In this document: positions 1-4,497 of the stretch, piece after piece
Layout of the letters: each line of letters starts with the position of its first letter
Position numbering within the stretch: the stretch's first letter is position 1
Source of the DNA: an uncultured Eubacteriales bacterium
Lineage (GTDB): Bacteria > Bacillota > Clostridia > UMGS1840
DNA: 5,119 nucleotides
Reading direction: 5' to 3'
Assembly (NCBI GenBank): GCA_900555525.1
Contig: USLP01000131.1
Span: forward strand, 1 to 5,119
Notes under the pieces: model-generated
The model's database searches: none
Told to the model about the DNA's origin: nothing
What the model saw: only the letters and a program-made list of their open reading frames with translations
Translations under genes and position numbers: made by a program

Positions 1-1
1 T

Positions 2-169
2 CAAGCCGGAGATTTAGCTTTTTACGGTGATTTATCGCACGTCGGAATCATTGCAGGAAAGGACGCTGACGGAAACATTCTTGTTATCCACTCATCAAGC
101 GGCAGGAATAATGTCGTTATCACAACAAACAGCGGTTTCGGCTTTGCGGCAAGACCGGGTTGTTATTAA
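2..169 (+). CDS. NlpC/P60-family peptidoglycan hydrolase, C-terminal end (5'-truncated by window)
   Basis: Reading from base 2 gives 55 residues ending GCY and a TAA stop at 167-169. The start lies outside the window. The fragment begins with a GDLAFYGDLSHVGIIAG stretch, which matches the part of the NlpC/P60 papain-like fold that carries the catalytic histidine (SHVGI, residue 13 here). It is followed by an IHSSS segment (His30) where the family usually places its third polar active-site residue. The catalytic cysteine motif (DCSG type) would be upstream and cannot be seen. Family members are secreted or wall-bound endopeptidases that cut stem peptides of peptidoglycan. The C-terminus ends just after the hydrolase domain, as is usual when this domain is last. 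Upstream domains are unknown. The gene converges on the regulator gene at 268 and is followed by a terminator hairpin. Confidence 0.82.
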   Translation, partial: QAGDLAFYGDLSHVGIIAGKDADGNILVIHSSSGRNNVVITTNSGFGFAARPGCY

Positions 170-215
170 AAAACACAAGACAGCGATGAGCATTTTGATA
201 TGCCCTTCGCTGTCT
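168..215 (-). terminator. Intrinsic terminator for the leftward regulator gene
   Basis: A 9-bp perfect stem, agacagcga (178-186) with tcgctgtct (207-215), is extended by inner pairs to a six-base loop near 194-199. Read on the minus strand, the hairpin is followed within a few bases by a run of six T (173-168). This is the classic layout for ending the regulator transcript. On the plus strand no T-run follows, so it is mainly a minus-strand terminator. It sits almost against the stop codon of the NlpC/P60 gene. Confidence 0.7.
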
Positions 216-223
216 GTATGAAA

Positions 224-275
224 GAACCGCACAACCGAGAATTATTCTCTGCTGTGTGGCTCTGTTATTATTTTT
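224..275 (+). terminator. Intrinsic terminator for the NlpC/P60 gene
   Basis: Bases 224-241 pair with 245-262 around a TTA loop. There are three mismatches and one G-T pair, with an uninterrupted agaa/ttct core. A T-rich tail (263-275, ending in five T) follows on the plus strand. The tail overlaps the last codons of the convergent regulator gene, whose stop is at 268-270. Mismatches make the stem weaker than the neighbouring one. Confidence 0.6.
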
Positions 276-1158
276 CCCGTGCATACAGTGCCGCAAAATT
301 AAGAAGCTGCTTTTTTGAGGAAACGCCAAGCTTGCTGTAAATATTGCCGTTATGGTATTTAAGCGTACTCTCTTTAATTTCTGCAATCTGTAAAATTTCA
401 GGAACGGTTTTTCCCTCCAGATAGAGGTCAAATATTGTTCTCTCCTTGGGAGTAAGGCTGCGTAAACCCGAACAGAAATGATCATAATCATCCTGTATGA
501 TGATATTTTTATGCTCTTTCATCAGACGGTTGTTTTCGGTTCTGATGCGTTCAATCTCGCTTTGAAGACTCTCGTTTTTTTCGGAATGTTCATCGAAGAT
601 TTTTTGATATTCGTTATCCTTTCCGGCAAGAAATGCAAAAAGGTCGTCAATTTCCATAATACCGCTTTGACTTTCGTCGGAATATGTCTTTTCGGATTGC
701 TTTATTTTGTCAAGCGATTTTTTTATCGGAAGGATAAATCGTTTTGAAAAATACAGGCTAAGGCTTAAAACAGCAAATCCCAAAATCAGAATTATGAGTA
801 TAAGCTGTACGGTGTTTTTCATTTCCAGCTCGGAATAATCCGCATACGGCATCATAACCGTAATCGAATAAGGTGTGTTTTCGGAATAAAGAGTTGTGTT
901 TCTCGTAATGCCAATATATGCGCCGTATTCATTTTTTAAAGCGACAAGACCCTTTTTCAGCGGCTTGATTTTGAGGGAATCCTTAGGGGCAAGAAAATAT
1001 CCGTTTTTTGCTCCGCAGCTTAATCCCTCTTTGATATTGATTTCTTTATCGTCAGAGCGGGAGAATATGCAGGTTATGTGCGGAAGCGTAGACGGCTGTG
1101 CGTGTGCGGACTTAAAAACGCTTTCGTTTACTTCAAAGCCGCAGATGCCGTAAACGCG
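268..1158 (-). CDS. LuxR-type transmembrane regulator, C-terminal part (second half of a frameshifted gene)
   Basis: This frame is open from 1183 down to the TAA at 270-268. From 1158 it gives 296 residues that continue the sensor domain encoded by the preceding frame: a GICGFEVNE motif, then about 80 more external residues. A membrane helix follows (VQLILIILILGFAVLSLSLYF, about residues 353-373 of the rebuilt 532-residue protein). Next come a short HAMP-like basic linker, a Glu/Lys-rich likely coiled coil (about 420-455) and a C-terminal LuxR helix-turn-helix (about 468-532). The last has the LTPKERTIFDLYLEGKT opening and the TLKYHNGNIYSKLGV recognition region typical of GerE/LuxR DNA-binding domains. 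The first internal ATG, at 855, lies just before the membrane helix and has no convincing ribosome site, so it is not a likely true start. Expected role: membrane-anchored one-component transcription regulator. No response-regulator receiver domain is present. Confidence 0.8.
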   Translation of the reverse strand, partial: RVYGICGFEVNESVFKSAHAQPSTLPHITCIFSRSDDKEINIKEGLSCGAKNGYFLAPKDSLKIKPLKKGLVALKNEYGAYIGITRNTTLYSENTPYSITVMMPYADYSELEMKNTVQLILIILILGFAVLSLSLYFSKRFILPIKKSLDKIKQSEKTYSDESQSGIMEIDDLFAFLAGKDNEYQKIFDEHSEKNESLQSEIERIRTENNRLMKEHKNIIIQDDYDHFCSGLRSLTPKERTIFDLYLEGKTVPEILQIAEIKESTLKYHNGNIYSKLGVSSKKQLLNFAALYAREK

Positions 1159-1867
1159 GGCCGTCGCCTCTGATAGGAAGCGCTACAAGCATAACACGCT
1201 CCGACGTTCCGGGAAGCGTTATAATATTACAAATGTGAGAGGCTTTTTCAATCGGCTCGGCGGTATCCGAAAGAACTTCTTCAAAATTCGGGAATACCCC
1301 GGTGTCAAATTCCAAATGCCATTTACGGTGAGGCATAATGCCTTTGTTTATTGCAGCCTTCACATTTCCCCTGTAAAGAAGCATTGTTTCCTTATCCGTT
1401 GTTCCGAACAGATCCTGATTAAGATACACGCCTGCTTTTGAACCGCCTTCGCCTGTTTGAGATGCGTTAATCAGAATAAAAGCGCCGGAACAGCTTGCCT
1501 TTAAAAGCTCGTTCTTCAATAAATCAATATAGCGTTCCTCGAGAGCGTTGATATGCAAAGAAGAATTCTGAACGACGCCAAAATCTGTATTTTTCGAATT
1601 GAGATATTGCTCGGTAAGCTGTGCGGCTTTTTCGGAAAGCTGTGCGCCGCGCAAGGTAATATCATTGTAGTAAGACGTCATTTCACGGTCGAAAAACTCA
1701 ATCTGAAGGCTTAATATATCCGATATTTTATCCTCGGTTGTCGAAAATCGTCCGAACAGGAAAAGAAAAGCCGCAAATATAAGCAATAAAACGATAGCCA
1801 GGATAAACATATATCCAAACAGCTTTTTTTGCATAGATTGTCTTTTGTTTTTTACCGATATTTGCAT
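1133..1867 (-). CDS. LuxR-type transmembrane regulator, N-terminal part (first half of a frameshifted gene)
   Basis: The chosen start is the ATG at 1867-1865, preceded six bases upstream by a GGGGG ribosome site (1878-1874). A more upstream ATG at 1918 would lie inside the lipoprotein gene and lacks such a site. The product opens with a basic stretch and a strong membrane helix (about residues 16-38, LFGYMFILAIVLLLIFAAFLF). An external region of roughly 200 residues follows, rich in helices at first and ending in a beta-like segment (RVMLVALPIRGDG). From residue 237 the frame is wrong and ends at 1133-1135. As read, the translated product would be a membrane-anchored sensor fragment of 244 residues without the second helix or DNA-binding domain. 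It starts 13 bases after the stop of the solute-binding protein gene, so the two are almost surely co-transcribed. The external domain is Cache-like by pattern only; I cannot name its ligand. Confidence 0.8.
   Translation of the reverse strand: MQISVKNKRQSMQKKLFGYMFILAIVLLLIFAAFLFLFGRFSTTEDKISDILSLQIEFFDREMTSYYNDITLRGAQLSEKAAQLTEQYLNSKNTDFGVVQNSSLHINALEERYIDLLKNELLKASCSGAFILINASQTGEGGSKAGVYLNQDLFGTTDKETMLLYRGNVKAAINKGIMPHRKWHLEFDTGVFPNFEEVLSDTAEPIEKASHICNIITLPGTSERVMLVALPIRGDGPRLRHLRL
1156..1162 (-). other. Apparent +1 frameshift in the LuxR-type regulator gene
   Basis: The upstream frame reads MLVALPIRGDG and then runs into nonsense (PRLRHLRL, stop at 1133-1135). The other frame has a stop at 1183-1185 and becomes sensible at RVYGICGFEV. 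Removing one base from the C run (plus-strand GGG 1158-1160) joins them as ALPIRGDG-RVYGICGFEV. That is the natural strand-turn-strand pattern of a Cache/PAS-like sensor domain. The exact base is inferred from this continuity; the two frames overlap over 1133-1183. Confidence 0.75.
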
Positions 1868-1880
1868 AACAATCCCCCGT

Positions 1881-2624
1881 CTATTTTTCGCAGAGCTTTT
1901 GCCAAAGTCCCTCAGCAAGTGCTTCGGGCGGCGTGTTGCTTAATATAAATTGTTTCTGTTCGTTTCTTAAATAATCGTAAAATGCGTAAACTCTGCTGTA
2001 ATATTCGGGACTTTGCTGTTCCGACAAAACCTCCGAGCTTTCCTTAACTTTTTTTAGGGCTGCATAGAGTTTTTCATAATCGGCTGTCTTGAAACGGCAG
2101 TCGTCTATTTTGTCAAACGCACCGTTTGTAACCGGCATATAACCCATTTGGCATACGAACTCAAGATTTCTCTCCGGCTCTGTGAGCCATTTGGCAAAAA
2201 TCACTGCAGCCTCTGCTTTTTGACTTGATGTTTTATATGCGCAAAGACCGACTCCGGCTTGCGTGATATACGGCTTTTTTCCGTTTTCAGCGGGCAGAGG
2301 CAGTATCTCCGGATCCATCGGCTCACTCGTTCCGTCCTCATATGTCACGGTATCATTATAGTAAAGAATTGCGGCGGACGAGCCTATGCCGGCTACAACC
2401 TCGCCTGTCATCACCTGTGTGTTTGAATAGAGATTTGAAAGCATAATATGCCCTTTTGCAAGCGAATCCGCAAATTTCATGAAGGTTTGCTTAAAAATCA
2501 CGTTTGACGGGTCATAGAATCCGTTGTCGGCAAAAATATTTCCTGCGCCGCTTTCCGTAGCTGCAAGCTCAATGGCGCGCAGCGGATAATCAAGAGCGCA
2601 GAACGGTTTTCCGCCCGACCAGTC
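1881..2624 (-). CDS. ABC-type solute-binding lipoprotein, C-terminal part (downstream of tandem in-frame TAG codons)
   Basis: Same frame as the N-terminal part. After the two TAG codons, the 247 residues from DWSGGKPF to LWQKLCEK (TAG stop 1883-1881) run without interruption. They have the features of the second lobe of family 1 solute-binding proteins: FADNGFYDPSNVIFKQTF, GEVVAGIGSSAAILYY (the hinge-side segment), a VGLCAYKTSSQKAEAAVIFAKWLTEPERN segment and GYMPVTNGAF. A GTG at 2501-2499 is in frame, but I see no good ribosome site before it, and starting there would cut through the lobe. This is therefore the remainder of one gene, not a separate gene. The rebuilt length of 440 codons is normal for the family. 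It is probably untranslated unless the stops are read through or are sequence errors. Confidence 0.8.
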   Translation of the reverse strand, partial: DWSGGKPFCALDYPLRAIELAATESGAGNIFADNGFYDPSNVIFKQTFMKFADSLAKGHIMLSNLYSNTQVMTGEVVAGIGSSAAILYYNDTVTYEDGTSEPMDPEILPLPAENGKKPYITQAGVGLCAYKTSSQKAEAAVIFAKWLTEPERNLEFVCQMGYMPVTNGAFDKIDDCRFKTADYEKLYAALKKVKESSEVLSEQQSPEYYSRVYAFYDYLRNEQKQFILSNTPPEALAEGLWQKLCEK

Positions 2625-2630
2625 CTACTA
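2625..2630 (-). other. Two consecutive in-frame TAG codons inside the solute-binding protein gene
   Basis: On the coding strand the reading frame runs GCG AAA TAG TAG GAC TGG (AAK, stop, stop, DW), with conserved-looking sequence on both sides and no frame change. My recollection of relatives places aromatic residues here (a KYYxWSGG-like pattern), so two tyrosine codons changed to TAG would explain it. TAG also serves as the ordinary stop at the end of this gene (1883-1881) and of the gene at 3677-4060. A general reassignment of TAG is therefore unlikely. Confidence 0.75.
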
Positions 2631-3203
2631 TTTCGCGGCCGCATCGCAACAACCATCCCATGTGGACAGTGCTTCATATGTAACGCCCGTATCGGCTGAA
2701 AAGCGTTCAAACTGACCTCCGGCAATGAATAAAAGATGCGTGGATTTAGACACCGGGAACACGGACAGCTTTCCGTCTGCCGTGCCGTCCTCCAAAAACC
2801 CCGGAACGTATGTCGAAAGCTCTTTTTCGGAAAAATATTCGTTCCAGTCAAGTAAACAATCCGTTCCAAGCTCCAGCGCGTTGCTTTTGTGTGCAAAGAA
2901 AAGGTCGGGCATTTCGGCGGAACCTGGAGTCTTATTATGTGCGTCAAGCAGTTTTTCGCCTATTTTGGAGGCATTCGACATTGCCGTGACATTGATAATA
3001 ATGCCTTTTTCCATGCCAACTGTCTCGTTAAATTCGTCAATAAGCCGATTCATCGGCGAATCCGCTTGTTCTCCGTAAACGTGCCACATTGTAAGCGTAA
3101 CGGGCTTGTTTTTATCAAGTTCCGATTTTTTGCAGCCGGAAAGGCAGCATATTGATATGTTGAAAATGAGTAAAAGCAAAAACAATTTTCTTGCTGATTT
3201 CAT
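2628..3203 (-). CDS. ABC-type (carbohydrate-like) solute-binding lipoprotein, N-terminal part of an interrupted gene
   Basis: The ATG at 3203-3201 has a GGAGG site about nine bases upstream. The product begins with a lipoprotein signal: basic MKSARK, a hydrophobic run, and the lipobox LSGC with the lipidated cysteine at residue 24. The mature part starts the family 1 extracellular solute-binding fold: VTLTMWHVYGEQ (about residues 35-46), a helix with NRLIDEFNETVG, then a MPDLFFAHKSNALELG segment and FPVSKSTHLLFIAGGQFERF. The frame stops at TAG 2630-2628 after 191 residues, in the middle of the fold, so the translated product would be a truncated lipoprotein. Family members bind sugars, oligosaccharides or other small solutes outside the membrane and usually deliver them to a permease. 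No permease or ATPase gene is next to it; the partner here is the LuxR-type membrane regulator. The ligand is unknown. Confidence 0.83.
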   Translation of the reverse strand: MKSARKLFLLLLIFNISICCLSGCKKSELDKNKPVTLTMWHVYGEQADSPMNRLIDEFNETVGMEKGIIINVTAMSNASKIGEKLLDAHNKTPGSAEMPDLFFAHKSNALELGTDCLLDWNEYFSEKELSTYVPGFLEDGTADGKLSVFPVSKSTHLLFIAGGQFERFSADTGVTYEALSTWDGCCDAAAK

Positions 3204-3286
3204 ATTTAGGTTCCTCCGTGATATGATTTGATGATTTTTTCCGTTTTTCCTGTTTTATGCCGGTAAGTTGCCAGCAGATGTAATCA

Positions 3287-3353
3287 ATCCTATACTTTTT
3301 CCCCTACTTTTTCAAAAAAACTTAATTTTTTTTGAAATTCATCCTATACTTTT
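3287..3353. repeat. Direct 13-base repeat (ATCCTATACTTTT) with a partial third copy
   Basis: Full copies begin at 3287 and 3341, 54 bases apart, and a related CCCCTACTTTTTC lies at 3301-3313. On the minus strand the unit reads AAAAGTATAGGAT. Repeated short motifs upstream of a gene suggest binding sites for a regulator or RNA leader structure. I know no named regulator for this motif. Confidence 0.6.
3310..3337. repeat. AT-rich inverted repeat, 11-bp arms
   Basis: TTTCAAAAAAA (3310-3320) and TTTTTTTGAAA (3327-3337) are perfect reverse complements around CTTAAT. With mostly A-T pairs the hairpin would be weak. It resembles either an operator or a bent A-tract element, and lies between the two copies of the 13-base repeat. 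Confidence 0.6.
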
Positions 3354-3365
3354 GGCAAAAAGTAT
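3346..3365. repeat. Inverted repeat, 8-bp arms with a four-base loop
   Basis: ATACTTTT (3346-3353) pairs perfectly with AAAAGTAT (3358-3365) around GGCA. The left arm is also the end of the second 13-base direct repeat. It falls just downstream of the weaker leftward promoter at 3415-3387, so it could act as an operator or a leader hairpin. Confidence 0.55.
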
Positions 3366-3366
3366 G

Positions 3367-3394
3367 TGGACAAAAAGATATTTTTATGTATAAT
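3367..3394 (+). promoter_or_regulatory. Possible secondary rightward promoter
   Basis: TGGACA (3367-3372), a 16-base spacer and a perfect TATAAT (3389-3394). It would start near 3401, 275 bases before the first rightward gene. Its -10 box overlaps that of the secondary leftward promoter. Weak call in AT-rich DNA. Confidence 0.3.
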
Positions 3395-3415
3395 GTAAAT
3401 ATGTAAAAACAACAA
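3387..3415 (-). promoter_or_regulatory. Possible secondary leftward promoter
   Basis: On the minus strand, TTGTTG (3415-3410), a 17-base spacer and TATACA (3392-3387) form a fair sigma-A match with a start near 3380. This gives a shorter leader of about 175 bases for the lipoprotein gene. AT-rich sequence makes chance matches common here. Confidence 0.35.
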
Positions 3416-3489
3416 TTTGCAGCACCGGAAAGAATCATCTGCAAAAAACAAAGATAAAGGGGCATCCTTTTACGTATGTGTTTCAACCT

Positions 3490-3521
3490 ATTATAGAGTA
3501 ATCGCATTATAAAGTAATCGC
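3490..3521. repeat. Tandem 16-base repeat in the divergent region
   Basis: ATTATAGAGTAATCGC (3490-3505) is followed directly by ATTATAAAGTAATCGC (3506-3521), with one difference. Read on the minus strand each copy contains TATAAT, so the repeat also duplicates a possible -10 box. It lies in the predicted leader of the leftward transcript. Confidence 0.75.
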
Positions 3522-3572
3522 AGTTTCTCAAATAAAAAGACGCATTCTTTTTTAGCAGACATACACTATTTA

Positions 3573-3601
3573 AGTATATCACACTTTTGACATTTTGTCA
3601 A
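3573..3601 (-). promoter_or_regulatory. Leftward sigma-A-like promoter (lipoprotein-regulator unit)
   Basis: On the minus strand, TTGACA (3601-3596) is followed by a 17-base spacer and TATACT (3578-3573), with TG one base before the -10 box (extended -10). Both boxes and the spacing are close to consensus. Transcription would begin near 3566 and run toward the lipoprotein ATG at 3203. Called from sequence match only. Confidence 0.65.
3587..3601. repeat. Palindrome TTGACA-TTT-TGTCAA forming both divergent -35 boxes
   Basis: The six-base arms are perfectly complementary, with a TTT centre. Each arm is a perfect -35 hexamer on its own strand. A repressor bound here would shut both promoters at once. 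It may also be no more than two consensus -35 boxes meeting. Confidence 0.65.
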
Positions 3602-3616
3602 TGGTTTGCGGATAAT
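3587..3616 (+). promoter_or_regulatory. Rightward sigma-A-like promoter (zinc-ribbon cluster)
   Basis: TTGACA (3587-3592), an 18-base spacer and GATAAT (3611-3616) predict a start near 3623, about 55 bases before the first zinc-ribbon gene at 3677. It uses the left arm of the same palindrome whose right arm forms the -35 box of the leftward promoter. The two promoters therefore overlap and should compete for polymerase. Confidence 0.6.
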
Positions 3617-3676
3617 TTGCGTAGGTTTGTGCAAAAGAAACGGGTTTATAAGTTTTTCAGAGAGGAGGCGAGGCGT

Positions 3677-4060
3677 ATGATAAATGAGAAACATAAAACG
3701 GCTGCATACAAAATTATTCCGTCACAGGGCGGAAACCGTTACAGCTTTTTCTGCGAATTGTCGGGGATGCTTGTCTGTACCACAGGAACGTATTATGCAG
3801 ACGATTTCGAGGCAGAGCTTTCGGCGGCATGGGAAGCGGAGGGCAAGAAAAATTTTAATTTATGCCACTTGTGCGGCAGATGGGTTGATTCGATTGTATA
3901 TAATCCGGATATGCTTATGTGCGTGAATTGTGCTCCTCTTGAGGAAGGAGCAAAGTATTGCAAGCACTGCGGCACAAAAGCAAAAAACGGAGATATAATT
4001 TGCTTTGTATGCGGCAAAAAACTATTATATGGAGGAGCTGATGAGAGTGACGAGATATAG
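3677..4060 (+). CDS. Double zinc-ribbon protein of unknown function
   Basis: The start is ATG 3677, eight bases after an AGAGGAGG ribosome site (3661-3668). A longer frame from a TTG at 3587 would begin inside the promoter and is rejected. The 127-residue product has an N-terminal segment of about 60 residues (YSFFCELSGMLVCTTG, then an acidic helix with AAWEAEGKKNFNLC). Two four-cysteine zinc sites follow: Cys63/66/82/85 (CHLCG and CVNC) and Cys95/98/109/112 (CKHCG and CFVCG). The second is a compact zinc-ribbon of the small double-zinc-ribbon type. Similar small proteins are common in Clostridia without an assigned role. It is soluble, with no signal peptide. It ends with TAG at 4058-4060 and overlaps the next gene by 20 bases, which suggests translational coupling. 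Nucleic-acid or protein binding is the usual guess, not shown here. Confidence 0.85.
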   Translation: MINEKHKTAAYKIIPSQGGNRYSFFCELSGMLVCTTGTYYADDFEAELSAAWEAEGKKNFNLCHLCGRWVDSIVYNPDMLMCVNCAPLEEGAKYCKHCGTKAKNGDIICFVCGKKLLYGGADESDEI

Positions 4061-4328
4061 ACCGTTAAGAAAAGAGGTTTTGGAGCATTTCGGTTTTGGA
4101 ACCCAAAATATGAAAAGGTTTAAAATCTGCCTGTACTGCGGAAATGCGCAGGCTGCAAAAAACAAGTTTTGCAAAGTTTGTCAGACAAAACTTCCGGAGG
4201 AAACAGTTTTTGATATTTACAAAGCAAAGCATCGTTGCTGCACCAAATGCGAAAATGTTCTCCCTAATGATGCGGAGTATTGCCCCATGTGCGGAGCGAA
4301 ACAAAATAATGAAAGAGAGTCAATATAA
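4041..4328 (+). CDS. Second small double zinc-ribbon protein
   Basis: ATG 4041 is preceded by a GGAGG site ending five bases upstream, inside the end of the previous gene. The 95-residue product has a basic N-terminus (MRVTRYRPLRKEVLEHFGFG) and two zinc ribbons: Cys30/33/44/47 (CLYCG and CKVCQ) and Cys67/70/81/84 (CTKCE and CPMCG), with an extra Cys66. It has no membrane segment or signal peptide. The 20-base overlaps with the genes on both sides indicate one operon with coupled translation. Function is unknown. The pairing with another four-cysteine protein suggests the two may act together, perhaps as a scaffold or nucleic-acid-binding pair; this is inference. Confidence 0.82.
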   Translation: MRVTRYRPLRKEVLEHFGFGTQNMKRFKICLYCGNAQAAKNKFCKVCQTKLPEETVFDIYKAKHRCCTKCENVLPNDAEYCPMCGAKQNNERESI

Positions 4329-4440
4329 AGATGTTAAAATTCCGGAGGATGTAACGCTTGATGCGGGCGACAAAATATTTCTTTGGGAAAATCTTAAAAC
4401 GCTGAGACCGCTTTGCGATGCATATACAGTAAATAAATAA
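4309..4440 (+). CDS. Small 43-residue hypothetical protein
   Basis: ATG 4309 to TAA 4440 encodes MKESQYKDVKIPEDVTLDAG followed by DKIFLWENLKTLRPLCDAYT and VNK. It overlaps the end of the second zinc-ribbon gene by 20 bases, the same overlap as the junction before it. A GGAG (4293-4296) lies 12 bases upstream, farther than ideal, so translation may rely on coupling. The peptide is soluble, mildly acidic at first, with an aromatic/leucine segment (IFLWENLKTL) and one cysteine, and no zinc motif. The composition looks protein-like rather than shadow-like, but at this length chance cannot be excluded. I do not recognise the family. Confidence 0.55.
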   Translation: MKESQYKDVKIPEDVTLDAGDKIFLWENLKTLRPLCDAYTVNK

Positions 4441-4445
4441 TTGTA

Positions 4446-4470
4446 ATATCCATTTTTAAAATGTGGATAT
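4446..4470 (+). repeat. Weak AT-rich hairpin between the small protein and membrane protein genes
   Basis: ATATCCA (4446-4452) pairs with TGGATAT (4464-4470) around an 11-base loop. No T-run follows, so it is not a convincing terminator. The following AAATAAAAAATTTT leads straight into the ribosome site of the next gene. It could be a minor processing or attenuation element. Confidence 0.35.
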
Positions 4471-4497
4471 AAATAAAAAATTTTAAGGAGGTTCATT

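Larger units (their letters stand above)
3204..3676. other. Gene-free divergent control region (473 bases)
   Basis: This AT-rich stretch separates the leftward lipoprotein-regulator unit from the rightward zinc-ribbon cluster. It has no convincing gene. It holds two near-consensus promoters back to back near 3573-3616, a second weaker promoter pair near 3367-3415, a tandem 16-base repeat, a repeated 13-mer and two AT-rich inverted repeats. If the main leftward promoter is used, the lipoprotein messenger would have a leader of about 360 bases, unusually long. I do not recognise a known riboswitch in it. Confidence 0.7.

Noticed and set aside
120..491. 123-codon minus-strand frame overlapping the LuxR domain
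   Set aside because: It conflicts with the strong LuxR helix-turn-helix frame and runs across both terminator hairpins.
2635..2642. GCGGCCGC (a rare eight-base restriction-type site) close to the tandem TAG codons, suggesting a cloning scar
   Set aside because: It encodes alanine codons in the normal frame of the lipoprotein, and no vector-like sequence is nearby. A chance site is more likely.
2498..2947. 149-codon minus-strand frame crossing the tandem TAG site
   Set aside because: It is an out-of-frame shadow of the lipoprotein gene. The true frame on both sides gives clear solute-binding protein sequence.
3490..3562. 23-codon minus-strand frame (MSAKKECVFLFEKLRLLYNA...) as a leader peptide
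   Set aside because: Its ATG would be only a few bases from the predicted transcript start with no ribosome site, and its end is built from the tandem repeat. Too weak to call.
3204..3566. Riboswitch in the long leader of the lipoprotein gene
   Set aside because: The leader is long and contains inverted repeats, but I recognise no conserved riboswitch core and the stems are mostly A-T. Not supported.
3322..3582. 86-codon open frame on the minus strand in the divergent control region
   Set aside because: It starts at a GTG lying within the strong leftward promoter, has no ribosome site, has cysteine/phenylalanine-rich low-sense composition and runs through the repeats.
3587..3676. Upstream extension of the first zinc-ribbon protein to a TTG at 3587
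   Set aside because: The extension is the promoter (-35 and -10 boxes). AGAGGAGG before ATG 3677 decides the start.
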